A DNA stretch of 64,000 nt from Madurella fahalii (lineage: Eukaryota; Ascomycota; Sordariomycetes; Sordariales), in assembly GCA_029876055.1 (NCBI GenBank), contig CM056875.1, positions 7,155,001-7,219,000 of the forward strand, given 5' to 3'. The notes under the pieces were generated by a model. The model had not been told where the DNA came from and made no database searches. It saw only the letters and a list, made by a program, of their open reading frames with translations. This document shows, piece by piece, positions 36,101-46,897 of this stretch (position 1 is its first letter; every line of letters starts with the position of its first letter). The translations under genes were made by a program, and so were the position numbers.

Positions 36101-36771
36101 ACAAGCATGCCAGTCACGAGAAGGGGTGATATTGTATCTCTCTCTTCTGGCTGGACCGTACCAGCCTTTACCACCTTGGGCCGGGCCGTCGGAGCAGTGG
36201 TAACGTCGAGCTCGTGGAGAACATTGAGCAACTCGTCCATAAAACCGTCATCCCGGAGCCTGTCAAGCGCGATGACGGCGGCGCGGTCTGGGAACTCTCG
36301 AAGGAGAGCTCCTTTGCAGGACATGACCTTTACATTCGGTGCCAGCAGCTCGAATGCCTCGAACAAGACGTGGTCCTGTCTTGCCGTGATGAGTAAACCG
36401 GCGTTCTGGCTTCTAAAGTGAAAAAGCGCGACATCTGGCACCCATCGTGTTAGCCAGCGTCTAAATAGGTCCACTGGTCGCCACCAGCGATGAACGTACC
36501 GCCATCTCGGAGGTCGGTAATAGCGCTGCGTAACCCATTCTTCCTGGCCAACCCATCGGGGACTTCCGTCTTAAGGAATCTCTCGAGAATCCCTAGTACC
36601 GTTTGCACTGGGACCGAAGGTTCGGTTTCCAATGATAGAAAACTCGAGACGGAGTCGCGCAATGCCTGTATGGTAGCATAAATGTGCTCCGCCGTTGTAT
36701 CGTCCTGCTGCGGCAAGGAGGGCGGCAGAAAAACATGAATCAATCATGAAGTTGAGAGCCTGCATGTCCAT
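27150..36771 (-). pseudogene. Giant DUF6606/DUF3638/DUF3645 family protein, frame-interrupted
   Basis: A nearly complete member of the fungal family of about 3,000-residue proteins of unknown function, read from about 36771 down to the stop at 27150. The N-terminus has ALNFMID...HVFLPPSLPQQDD (DUF6606 type). An in-frame intron lies at 36435-36499 (GTACGT...CCAG, branch GCTAAC). The middle holds DUF3638 with a P-loop-like LNMGEGKSSVIVP and a DIVDESDDNFSVKFELIYTM box, suggesting an NTPase/helicase-like core. DUF3645 follows (VPYRAKDMPSPRSEFSQPDV, LSASGWDL). The C-terminus has LDEEQERELAPEMEQERQ. Conservation persists through every frame change: an extra T near 36738 separates the only ATG from the body; one base appears lost near 32920, 30640, 29400 and 28085; near 35735 either one base is lost or an 80-bp intron (35701-35780) is used; TAG at 31512-31514 is in frame. 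Recent pseudogene or sequence errors. Confidence 0.85.
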
Positions 36772-37413
36772 GTCTGGTTTGTTGGCCCAGCATCCAGCGG
36801 GGGCTGTTCGCATGAGACAAAGTAATGGGAAAATTGAGCAGACGAAAGAGGACAACAGAAGGCCAAGATGCTGTGAGCTGTCCGGGCCGGAAGAGGACTT
36901 CTTCGTCGACCACTGGGGCCATGATTAATGGAAAAAGGGAAGCGACAGAAAGGCCCAAGACCAACAGCTCCAAGTTGGGTCGAACTGTGTTTCGGGTTCC
37001 CATCAGGCCAACATGGCTCCCCCCATGATTGGGTGATTATAGCCAACCATCACCCCTGTCGGTCCGAAGTCACCAGCGCCCCGGCTCTAGAGGGCATCCG
37101 AGCCATCGAATAGTTCAATTGCCACTGCGTCTAGTGTGAGAGGATTTTGGCGAGTGTTTGGGCGGCCTCTCGCTTCCACTAACGGCCGCTATCAACCACG
37201 CAGCCACCACAGTAAGGACGAGAAAGGGAATTTTATGGTTGGAGTAAACTAATATTAAGTGAGACTCCAGCCCCGGGTTTCGGGCCTCCGGTAGCTAGTT
37301 GGGTATTCATGGTCGTACCGGGTCCAGTCACATAATATAAGGATTTGCTGGGAATTCTTTCTATTCAACGCTAATCTGGATACGCCACGAAAAATTAAAT
37401 GTAGTTCACCAAG
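36772..37413. other. Intergenic stretch
   Basis: Upstream region of the giant gene; no further gene recognised. Confidence 0.4.
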
Positions 37414-37975
37414 TCATGATTCGTCCACTTGCTCCCGCTCCCGAACCACAATCTCCCCATCCTCTATTGTCTGCAGTTTCCTGGAGTGTCGCTCAACAAG
37501 GAGTAGCAGGGAAACCAAAGAGGCAATGCAGAAATAGAACATCACCTTAATACCTGGCTGTATCCATCGGTATAGACCTCCCTGATTTTAAGTTGCAGTT
37601 CAGGGGAGAGGCGCCTAACGCTCTGCAAAGACTGGTGTATTGCAGCTTGTTACTCCGGGGTCAGTAACTCGGTGGTTTGGTTTGTAATATAGTTCCTTAA
37701 TAGGGCTGAGCAAATCGCTAAGCCGATAGTATTGCCTAGGATTCGGATCTATATAGCTGAACCTATAGTAACAGCTGGATCGACTTGATTAGCAGCTACT
37801 TAGTACTATAAAGGACGCCATATAGTAGAATTAGTAGGGACGAACCTATGTCCTTTAGTTGACGATTATTGGTACTATTATTAGCACGGTGCTTGGATTA
37901 AAGCCGCATCCGAGGCCTATAATAACTTGGAATCCGTACTGAGAAGGCGGAATATTTAGGTCGGATAATTCGAAG
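37414..37975 (-). pseudogene. MFS transporter (drug-efflux type) 3' relic
   Basis: On the minus strand: PPSQYGFQVIIGLGCGFN, STVLIIVPIIV, several stops, then IRILGNTIGLAICSALL, RNYITNQTTELLTPE followed by TAA, HQSLQSVRRLSPELQLKIRE, and after a one-base frame change IKVMFYFCIASLVSLLLLVE with a charged tail ending in TGA at 37414. These are the last four transmembrane segments of a 14-TM major facilitator, where the QIRVLGGTIGLA motif is typical. Multiple TAA/TAG stops and TA enrichment point to RIP. The N-terminal two thirds are not recognisable. Confidence 0.6.
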
Positions 37976-39870
37976 GAGCTGGCTATCACTCCGACGCACG
38001 AGGCACCGGGACGCTTCGAAGAAATAGAGTTAGGTTAGGCTGAGTTTAGTTTCGACTAGTTTCAGGAGCCAGCAATCTCCCTATATCCACAGACTCTAAT
38101 GCAGGTCCGGTAAGTGGCACAGAAGATTTCTCCATCCTTACCAGCCTTGTCCTGGCTCATCCTGCCGCCAAAACGGCGCACTTACACTACACCGTAGATA
38201 ATCGCTGCGTTGTTGCGCCTTCAATGTTAGCAGCAGGACACGTAAGAGTATCGTATTCCGAGGCGTCGAATTGCTGTGTGTACAATATCATTGGCACTAA
38301 TTATTGGGCTGATTCGGGTTGTGATTCCCAACAGCAGGTGTATACCAGGTACCCACGGGCAGTGTCCAAAGCTGAAGCAGTTGGCCGGCCTTCTTCCCCG
38401 GACTCCATACACCCCAAGGGCTCAAGGTTAGTCTGCCCAGAGGTGGGTGGAGGCAACGCGGTGATTCCTCGGACTTTACCTAAGAATGTCAGAGAAGCCC
38501 CGCCATAACGGTTCAATCCAGCCGTTTGCCAATTCCTCCATATCGTAATCGAATTATTACCCCGGCCAGATACCCCAGGATAGGAACATGTCAGCCCACA
38601 TCCCCGCGTCTTTCAGAAGAAACACAAACCCTCACATACCTTTATTTTAGCATTCTTGGCGCCGGATCGAGGAACACATGCAGGGCCCCCCTAATTACAG
38701 CTCAAATTGAAGCCATCACAAGGTACTTTCGGCGGTGACCGTTCTCTCGGGATTGTTTTGCCGCTTAAGGGTCCCAGCCCGTGTATAAAGCAAATCTTCC
38801 GTAAGCTCCATGCTTGACTGCGCGGCCATGGTTCGGAAGGATACGACACACAATGCCTAACAGTTCTTTCCATCGTGGGGGGAGGGACGGATGTGCTCTC
38901 TTTTGACTTGATCTACAGTGAGAGCTAACGATATTGTGTGCCATTCATTTCAGCTGCACATTGAATTAGCAGAATCGACAGGCTGGCTACTTCGCAGTAT
39001 CCATGTTGGAAAAGTTTCCCGGGAGGCTCACGTGAGATGCAGATCTCTGCAGGTAAGGTTCGCGCGCTTCCCTTTAGCGTCTTGGACCTAACGATTGTGA
39101 CGAATCCAGGTACCCAGACTTCTGAAAGGGTCGCGGAAAGGTGTCTCAACGATAGGTAGTAGATTTGGTGAAGCCAGAAGGTTCATGACAACTGATGGCT
39201 CAATGGTAGCTGTGGCTAACAAGTTGTATTGCTTACTGGGGAGCCTCCTTCTGTTGGCTCCCCGAACGAGTGACTATACAGACGAATTATCTCCGAAAGT
39301 GGTGCTCTGTCCTGTTGTAAGTCCGTCGACAGAGCACAGTTTCCTTGTGTCGTGATTGGTTGTTCCGAGTGTGCTCCGTCTCTAGCTTTCTTCCCAAACA
39401 GAGCACCCTTCCCTACGTCCTGATTAGTTAACGTAGCGACTCGCCAGGGTTCCCGCACCATGACCGGATTGATCCGTGACACGATACCTCTCCTTCAAGG
39501 TCGACACCCCGACGACCTCCAGCTGTCTAAAATTTCCTTAAGTCCGTATGCAACCTTGGACACTAGTGAGCCCCCCCTGCTTTCTTATTGTGTATTTTGA
39601 ATTTGCCTTGAGGAACGAAAGTTCTCTATGCCCCAATCCCGCGAAAGAAAACCCCCCAAAACAAGCTAATATTCACGTGATGTCAGGTGAAAGGTCACCT
39701 GACGAACTGCCCTTCCCCTCCCAGCCCCGGGCTCCCCCACTTCGTTTTCCAATCCCACATTAATTATCACCGGCGTCACCTTTTCTCCATGCCCGCAATC
39801 CATTTCCTCTTTAGTTTCTCACAAACTTCCCCAAGTTTGCTAACTACACACGTCGGAACAACCCGGATCC
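37976..39870. other. Gene-free stretch
   Basis: No coding frame with family resemblance on either strand. The first about 100 bp may be more of the MFS relic, beyond recognition. From 39700 the sequence is C-rich, the likely promoter of the RNase H gene. Confidence 0.4.
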
Positions 39871-40944
39871 ATGCCTCTTGGGTGGTATCTAGCCCAGGGG
39901 CTAATACCGCTCACCCCAAGCAGCAGCGATGACGAGGAGGGTCCTTGTGAGCTCCCGAACGGCCGGCTGGTCTGCGGTCCCCATGGCCTGGTAACCTGCG
40001 GGAAATGCTGTGTAGACTACAGCTTCATGGATGACGTTCTTAGTCACGCCAGCGAGGACGAGGACGAGGACGGTGATCACCCTGGTTCGGAAGTTGAGGC
40101 TACCGACTTGGATCTAGCCGCCGACGGCTCGAATACTACGGGCCCCAATACACATCGCTCAAACAACCAGCCTATTTTCGTGGAAACCCCTCAAATTCCC
40201 GCCGACCCCCTCGATGCCTTGGGCCCTAGATTGCGAAGAGGGACCGGTCGGGCCTTTCCCACCAAGTTCGTCCCATCATCGGCTTCAGTAACTCCTTCAG
40301 AGTTATTCTCTGGCCAGAAGAGCCATATGCTTATTACTAGGCAAGTAAATGCATAGTTAATAGAAGATGATATTAAGCTAATATAGTCTGTCAGATACAC
40401 TTTCCGAAATGATGCCGGCAAAGTCCTCATTCGCACGGACGGTGCATGTGTGGACAACGGCCAACCAAACCCAAAGGCAGGCTGGGCTTTCTGGCACGGA
40501 TCTGGTCCTTCGGGAGAGCTACTCGTCGCCTCTGGCCGCCTAGAGACGAAGGGACCTTTCGGCGACGATAGCATTCAGACCAGCAACCGGGCAGAGCTCC
40601 GCGCTGTCATCGCAGCCCTGCGCTTCCGATACTGGCCCGGTGAGGGGTTCCACACGCTTGTCGTCGCCACCGATTCCAAGTATGCGGTTGAGGGCTCCAC
40701 CAACTGGGCCAAGAAGTGGGTCGAGAATGGCTGGACAACGCGCGGAGGGGCCGGCGTCAAGAATAGGGATTTGTGGGAGGTGCTGCTGGGTGAGATCGAA
40801 CGATATAAGGACGAGGGGATGACTGTTGAGTTCTGGAGAATCCCGAGAGAATGGAACACCGTTGCTGATGCAGCTGCGAAGGAGGCTGCCGCCGAGGTAG
40901 ATGCACCCAATGGGTGGAGAGACGTCATGGGGATAAATTGCTAG
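39871..40944 (+). CDS. RNase H (type 1) domain protein
   Basis: Two exons, 39871-40340 and 40395-40944; the product is 339 aa. The N-terminal half is acidic and low in structure, with a Cys motif (CELPNGRLVCGPHGLVTCGK); the C-terminal half is an RNase HI fold. Metal-binding residues are all visible: Asp172 in RTDGAC, Glu224 in SNRAELRA, Asp250 in VATDSKYAV and Asp315 in NTVADAAAKEA. It should cleave RNA in RNA-DNA hybrids. This is a fungal cellular RNase H-like protein and not a retroelement fragment, because no reverse transcriptase adjoins it. The intron (40341-40394) must start with GC (actag|gcaagt) to keep frame: the nearby GTAAAT donor would put a stop soon after the junction. Branch gctaat and acceptor gtcag are normal. 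Confidence 0.85.
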
Positions 40945-42902
40945 ATTAAGAGATGGCGACACGACTTGTTAAGTCGACGTACCCACTTTGCCGGGCACTA
41001 ATTTACATATATAGTCCCGAAAACCCATCATTTTAATGTTAAATAAACATAAACCTTAGCAAATAGATATAAAATAAAGACAAGGTAGCGTCCGTATTTA
41101 CATTTTATACGTATTATAGATTTTTAATTGAGTTTTATTTTATTTAAAATTCAAAACAGTTAGATTAAAGTTTGGCTTTAAAATTTTTAAGTTACTATTA
41201 TATCTAACCCTAACGTGAGGTTGTACTAACTGGGTTTAGCCATCCCTCCAACAGAAGACGGATTCGATACTTGTCTTCCCTAAGCTACGGAGCGTGAGTG
41301 TCTCCCTAGCCTTTGGCAGCTTGTTATACACAAGTGCGAGTTAGAGGACTGAGAAGGCGTCTTTTCCAAGATATTGTCAACTAGTGTGGAGTCAACCACG
41401 GGAAGACCCAATCATCAGGAAATGTCGTGGCCGTCGATTTTCCATAAAGCGACTTCCAGCGTGTAAATCTAGCTCCATGATTGCGACCTGGCTCAGTCCT
41501 ACTTCTCCTTCTGCCCATTCGATTTATTGGTTGTTGTAACCACCACGCTCAATTATAGAAGCTTCCAGCGCAAGCCTACCTAGTCAGAAGCTCAAGAGTT
41601 CGCCAACCATGGCGTCAGTCTCCTCTCTGATCGCCCATCCAACTTTCTGAGGTTCGAGACCATTCGTCAAAACAAATAGCTCCGCCTGTGGCTTACGATC
41701 ACAGGGGCCCGGCCACGGGGGCTTGTACTCTCTTGCCTGGAATTCCCCGTTTCCTCTCCAAGATCAACAGGCTCTTTAGTGCATATCAAGCCCCACTATA
41801 GTGTCGACCGGTGTTCTGGTACTCCTCTTCTACTCCTAGGAGTACTCTCAGCCATATTGGCGGGGCGATAAGGGGAGATTCTTGGCAGAGAATTGGCCGT
41901 GGATTGGGAAATCGGTAGCCGGGTCCAAAAAGTCTTACTGGGTCGCCAGAATAGTAGACCTTGCCGTTTGAAGCCATCGTCAAGCTGGCCAAGATGCTAT
42001 TAGATTATTTTATCACCCCCCAGGACCATCGGCTTTTATTGCAGGCTCGGGTATTTCTAGCTGTCGCCTATTTCATCACCCTCAACCACTTGCCGGCGTC
42101 CGTGTATAACGTCCCTGAGTGGTCGAAGTGTATACCGCCCATCTCTTAAGCCTAGGTCAACATCAGTGTGGGTTACACTGGAGCAAACCTGCCTAAACAT
42201 ACAACAACCAACTGTACACGAGTTATTCTCCCTATATTAGTATACGTAATACTCATACAGACGATCACACTGAGTCTTACACCAATCTACCAGCGCAAGA
42301 GCCTCAGACATTCAGGGCCATGTCAAATCTGCCTGTCCGGACGGGAATGATTAAATTTTCTTCGCCTAGGCCCGTGACATGGTGAAGAGGATACCCTGAA
42401 AACCGTGGTAGATTTACGCCAGTTGTGGCTTACCACCGCTTATTTACACCCTCCGCTCTTCTGTTACCTGGGGGTGTTCTCAACACTTTGCCCCACGCCC
42501 CCAAGTATGTATGGCATAGAATGCATTGGTACCTAGTGTACTGTATTTCGGCTTCGGTCAACTTTACAAGCACTGAACGTCTCAGCTACATGACACACCA
42601 TGCATGTACCCATACCTTTAAAATCCCTCACAACGGTGGCTCGCACAACCAAACTAAACCACGCCACACAGAGTTGGGTTTCGGCAAGGCATTTTCCCCG
42701 GGCAGTCTCATAATTCAACTCGGATTCATGAGTTCCCACGAGTCTACGAGTTGTTGTACACAATATAGGTTGAGAAGACATATAAGTTAAGTTATATTTA
42801 TATTTTATCAACCCTAATCGCAGTAGTAAGACTCTTTCACTCTCACCTTCCACAACCAAGCCACCCTAACCAAATCCTGAACGAGAAAATAAATAAATAA
42901 AT
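40945..42902. other. AT-rich patch and gene-free stretch
   Basis: 40990-41220 is strongly AT-rich and consistent with RIP. The rest to 42902 shows no recognisable gene; some short open frames are probably chance. The last 15 bp before the next ATG are an aaataaataaat leader. Confidence 0.4.
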
Positions 42903-44018
42903 ATGGCTGCCCCCGAAAGCAGTCACCTCTGGGGCCTCGACGTCTCCTCCTTCATGGTCCTTATCGGCGAGAACGAGGAACCCTCCTACCGCCTCAGCCA
43001 GCGCTGCCTCCTGCAATGCGTGTCCGGCGTACCCGTGGCCGGTCTACAAAATTACATCCGGTCATACGATCTCCTCCACGGGCCCGGGACATCTGTTTAC
43101 TCTTACTTCTCCCCCTACGGCTGCAAATCCGCTCCGCTGCGCAACATCCTCGTCACCAACGCCATCAAGCACGCCAAGCTGCTCGAGGACGAGCGGTACA
43201 CGGTTTTTCAGATTCCCAGCAGTACTACTACGACGCCTAAACCCCACGTGTGGAAATACCGTGTGCTACTGTTTGTCTGGATTGCCTTAACGTGGTTCCT
43301 CTTCGCGGTGATTGTTGTCTTTTCCCTCCTCACGCCCTACACGACATGGATCGGCCTGGCCAACTGCGTCGTGCTGACAGGTTGGTCGGTCTTGATAAGA
43401 GTGGTTGAGTATTTCAACATTCGGCCGGCGCCGATTTGGGAGGGGAATGTGAATAACCCTGACGGGCCGGACGCGGTGTTCATTATGGGCCGGAGCAACT
43501 CGGCGGTTGTGCTCGAAGGGTCAAGGCGTGATGTGAAGCGGTGGACAAGTCCCGAGCTACGGTACGCGGCGCGGCCGCTAGGGATTCCGGCGGCGGCGTG
43601 GCAGTGGTTTACGCGTGTGGGGAGTGCGTTGGTGCTGGCTTTTATCTTTTCGAGTATTCCGAATGGGAGTACGACTGATCAAGTGGCGTTTATCATGTTG
43701 AATGTGCTGGGGCAGGTGAATGTGGTGGTGGGGCAGGGATTGAATAGTCGGTGGCGGCTGTCGGAGTTGGTAATGGCGGAGGAGACCAGGGAGGCGACGA
43801 GGACGCATGTATATGCGAGGTTGTTGAGGAGATTTAAGCAGGTGGATGAGGAGACGGGGTGGGTCGAGGTGTCGGGAATTCTGCCCAAGACGGAGGTTTG
43901 GGAGGAGTGGAAGCGGGAGGTGGTGGTGCAGGAGAATGTGGGTCCAAAGAAGTTGTATATTTGTATTGATGAGAAGGTTAAGGAGCCGAGGCTGGAGAAG
44001 AATGGGTTTGCCTGTTAG
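42903..44018 (+). CDS. Multi-pass membrane protein, unknown function
   Basis: Intronless gene of 371 codons starting after an A-rich leader (aaataaataaat-ATG), a good fungal start context. An N-terminal soluble part of about 117 residues is followed by four predicted membrane segments at about 119-143 (VLLFVWIALTWFLFAVIVVF), 148-170, 233-252 and 258-279, with a hydrophilic loop (171-232) and a charged C-terminal domain (290-371) rich in Glu, Arg and Lys. The loop contains GPDAVFIMGRSNSAVVLEGS. I do not recognise a family; such proteins occur as lineage-specific 'hypothetical' genes in Sordariomycetes. It is on the same strand as the next membrane protein and the protease. No signal peptide or catalytic motif. 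The coding sequence is GC-rich at third positions and clean, so it is probably functional. Confidence 0.8.
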   Translation: MAAPESSHLWGLDVSSFMVLIGENEEPSYRLSQRCLLQCVSGVPVAGLQNYIRSYDLLHGPGTSVYSYFSPYGCKSAPLRNILVTNAIKHAKLLEDERYTVFQIPSSTTTTPKPHVWKYRVLLFVWIALTWFLFAVIVVFSLLTPYTTWIGLANCVVLTGWSVLIRVVEYFNIRPAPIWEGNVNNPDGPDAVFIMGRSNSAVVLEGSRRDVKRWTSPELRYAARPLGIPAAAWQWFTRVGSALVLAFIFSSIPNGSTTDQVAFIMLNVLGQVNVVVGQGLNSRWRLSELVMAEETREATRTHVYARLLRRFKQVDEETGWVEVSGILPKTEVWEEWKREVVVQENVGPKKLYICIDEKVKEPRLEKNGFAC

Positions 44019-44198
44019 GTCGCAGTCGGATTCGTCGGGTTTGATCTTGATATACCGTTATTATATACGGTTGGGGTTATACAACGCTAGGGTAGGTAAA
44101 GAGGCGGAGTTATCGACACACGCAAGGAAAGGAATTAGTAGAAACAAAACACAGATTACAGCCTCTAACAAGATTCGAGTTCTTTGCTGATGAGGCGC

Positions 44199-44441
44199 TC
44201 ATCTCAGCTCAAATACCGTGTCAGGAACACCAAGATAAAACTTCCTCCGAAGACCCTCCCCATCCATCATGCTGTGAACATACACCTCGCCCTGGAACTC
44301 ATAGTAAACCTCCTTGTTCTCGACGAGATCTTCCTTGACGTTTTTGTACCGCCCTGACCCTTCCTTAGCTGCTTCTCCCCTGCTCCTCCCGGCAGCCCGC
44401 TGCTCAGTATCCCTAGCACTCTTCAATGCCTCCTTAATCAT
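44199..44441 (-). pseudogene. C-terminal relic of a HET-type protein
   Basis: The open piece ends in VYYEFQGEVYVHSMMDGEGL and DTVFELR before the stop at 44199. Fungal HET-domain proteins commonly end in a 'G-x-YVHG-x-MDGE' segment followed by an F-x-LR terminus, which this matches in order and spacing. Nothing upstream (to 44560) resembles the HET core. Likely a 3' fragment left by deletion. Confidence 0.4.
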
Positions 44442-45264
44442 CTTCTCATAACCTACCCACCTTCAGCACCATCTAAATAATGTCACATGATCCCGCATTC
44501 CAACGCCTCGCTGGACCGAAGGGCCATGACTCATTGCCCTCGGATCTGGTCTAGATGAGCGAAAATGATAAAGGCCATTCAGCAATCCCTCTCGGTGGGA
44601 AAGAGCCGTTTTGTCGAGAGCAATGCGTCAGCTCGCCACGACGCAACACAACTTTCGGTTTTCCACGGGGAAGAGGAGCAGAAACTCAAAACACGGGCCC
44701 CAACCCCCACCTAGTAGCGCTTTCATTTATCATCTTGATCGGCTCAGTAGATGTAATACACTGTGGCCTATCAGTGCACCTCACCTCTAGTGTAGCCGTT
44801 GCATCTCGAGCTCTCGACCCGTCGGATTATACAATCAGGGATCAAAAAGGTAAGGTATTATCCAGTTCGCCCCACTTAGTCCCATTTACCGGCGTCCAGA
44901 ATATGCCGTGCCTTCAACCAGGAGGCTTAGAGTGCGAGCGTTACATGAGCCGGTCTGTGAGTCCGATCCCTCAAATCAAGTCCATGCGTGGGGGGTTGCC
45001 AGCCCCTTAACTAAGGTACCCTGTCGCAAGGGGTTGCATCACCATGCCGAATTGCACAGCCACTCCAAAGAGCAACCAGCAATGTGGCTTAGCGAGTTTG
45101 CGTTGCCGCCAGTACCTGCCGCACACACAAAACAAATTCTCACAAAATGCGACAAGACCGCTGTGCTGATTGAACTGCTTCCCACCTGCCGAAGGCAACG
45201 ACACCCAGCGAGCCCCCAGCAACTACAGTACTAGTAGTTCGGCGATAGTACCCCAGAACTCGAA
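44442..45264. other. Intergenic stretch
   Basis: No gene recognised between the HET-type relic and the next membrane-protein gene. Confidence 0.4.
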
Positions 45265-46473
45265 ATGTCGTTCCCATCGTGGAGCGAGACACTCGAATCC
45301 TTCGAAACACCCGCTACTACTGCTAGTCCCCGCTCATCAGGATGCGACCTCTCCCCCGCCGCCGGCGCCTTCAGTGCCATCCTGTCCGCATTCATCGGCT
45401 CTGTGATGAACGGTCTCACAAACGGCTGGTTCGTAGCGTTCATGACGGGCTGGATAGCCTGGCTTGCCATCTTTCGAGTTCTTATGGGCGGAATATACAT
45501 GTTTCATCACAGCATAACCAACAGTTGGGGTCCGGGGTGGCCCAGGAGCAAAGACTTCGTTGACCCTTCCCCCATGCCCATTCCCAACTACTCCCAAGGC
45601 GGTGCTGGGTCATACAGCCACCTCATCGCCGAGGAGAACGTCTATGCTAGTGGGTGGCAGGCTATTCCCGCCCCGGGACAACGAGGAGGGGTGGTGATCG
45701 CGCCGAAACCACCAAGTTACCGCCAAATGGCGAAAAATATCTGGCCGCCCCCCGCCGTTGTCCGCGGGCTGGATCAGGCGTCCGTCAATCCCGTTCCTCT
45801 GACGGGGCCTGGAGCCCGGGAGAACGCCATCATGGCGCCGCGGACGGACCTCGACCGCGGCGTTACCGCGCTCGGATGGATTGGTTTGGCGTACACGGCG
45901 CTCTTCGCCCCCGCGACGCAGATCTTGTTTGTCGCCGCCAATGCGTCCCGGCACGATATTGGCGCGGCGAAGATTGTCAAGGGATTGACGGTCGCCGTCA
46001 CGGCGTTGCCGCTGTGTATTGACTGTCGCGTGCGATATGCGGACTCGCTCAGGTGGGGAAGGTATGCTTTCAACCTCTTCCTCAGTCTCAGCTGCTTACT
46101 ACAAGGCGCCATCTGTGCGACCCTGTTGGTTACCGGGCTACTCGATCTGAGCCGGGGGAGTAGTTCTCGCGGGCCCCCGCTGCAAATCTTGGGGCCCGTA
46201 TACGTCATATTTGCCTTGATCTGGATGGCGGCGAGCTTTGCGGTGTTGCCGATGCGGGATGGGGGAAGAAAAGGAGCTGGTAAGACGCACTGGGCTGGGT
46301 ATATCTTTGATGCGGGTATCGGTGCTTTTGCGGGCGTGTTTTTGGCTGCTCCCGCCATTATCCTCTACTCGACCGCCACGTTTGGAAACAGCTCGAGCGG
46401 GGTGAGTGATCTTGCGGCATATCTTAGCTGTGAGAGTCAGATATGGAGAAAATTTGCGGCTGTTGCACCGTAG
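45265..46473 (+). CDS. Multi-pass membrane protein, unknown function
   Basis: Intronless gene of 402 codons from the ATG at 45265. About seven hydrophobic segments: 33-55 and 57-80 (AWLAIFRVLMGGIYMF), a long polar Pro/Gly-rich loop (86-195), then 200-225, 235-252, 267-293, 307-328 and 343-369 (GIGAFAGVFLAAPAIILYST). There is no transporter signature or known domain. The long cytosol- or lumen-facing loop between the second and third segments is distinctive. The frame is clean and GC-rich. It lies 1.25 kb after another unrecognised membrane protein and 0.4 kb before a trypsin-like protease on the same strand. Function unknown; I can only say it is an integral membrane protein. Confidence 0.8.
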   Translation: MSFPSWSETLESFETPATTASPRSSGCDLSPAAGAFSAILSAFIGSVMNGLTNGWFVAFMTGWIAWLAIFRVLMGGIYMFHHSITNSWGPGWPRSKDFVDPSPMPIPNYSQGGAGSYSHLIAEENVYASGWQAIPAPGQRGGVVIAPKPPSYRQMAKNIWPPPAVVRGLDQASVNPVPLTGPGARENAIMAPRTDLDRGVTALGWIGLAYTALFAPATQILFVAANASRHDIGAAKIVKGLTVAVTALPLCIDCRVRYADSLRWGRYAFNLFLSLSCLLQGAICATLLVTGLLDLSRGSSSRGPPLQILGPVYVIFALIWMAASFAVLPMRDGGRKGAGKTHWAGYIFDAGIGAFAGVFLAAPAIILYSTATFGNSSSGVSDLAAYLSCESQIWRKFAAVAP

Positions 46474-46561
46474 CCGTGGAATGATATAGGAGAGGTGTAG
46501 CAACAGGGGATCACGACTCACCCCATTTCATTTCAAGTGTCTTACAACTTCGATCACCTCG

Positions 46562-46708
46562 TTACTCCTTGGCGGTTTCAAGTACGGACTCATTGTCGAC
46601 AACCTCCATCAGTGCGCTGGCCGGCGTCCAATGTGCAAGTAGCTCGGCAACGATGTCTTTGCGACCCCAGAAACACGCAAGCATGAGGGCGTCCTGCCAT
46701 CGGAGGTG
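46562..46708 (-). pseudogene. Ankyrin-repeat C-terminal fragment
   Basis: On the minus strand HLRWQDALMLACFWGRKDIV and AELLAHW form one ankyrin repeat (W-x-ALMLAC-x2-G-x3-IVxxLL), followed by VDNESVLETAKE and TAA. Ankyrin arrays end STAND- and HET-associated proteins in fungi. Only one repeat is left and the upstream sequence is taken by the protease gene on the other strand, so this is a relic. Confidence 0.45.
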
Positions 46709-46897
46709 GAGGACTTGGACCATAAAAAACCATTTTATGCAGGATACATATCGTACCCGCGCTTGGACAGGGGTAGGCATTGGTGGGGCGTCGCAAGGCA
46801 GCAGCACCACAATCAGCTCCTGGTACACCTGGGCAACCTACTTACCAGCCAGTTTGACCCTTTACCGCCTTCCCGCAACGCGTTAGGGAAGTCCGAA

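Noticed and set aside
36450..36743. Independent start of the giant gene at 36743
   Set aside because: That frame begins with TTG after an in-frame TGA; the only suitable ATG (36771) is in the neighbouring frame, so a one-base insertion is the better explanation.
41200..41216. Telomere-like taaccctaac
   Set aside because: Only about one and a half units in AT-rich DNA; not a telomere array.
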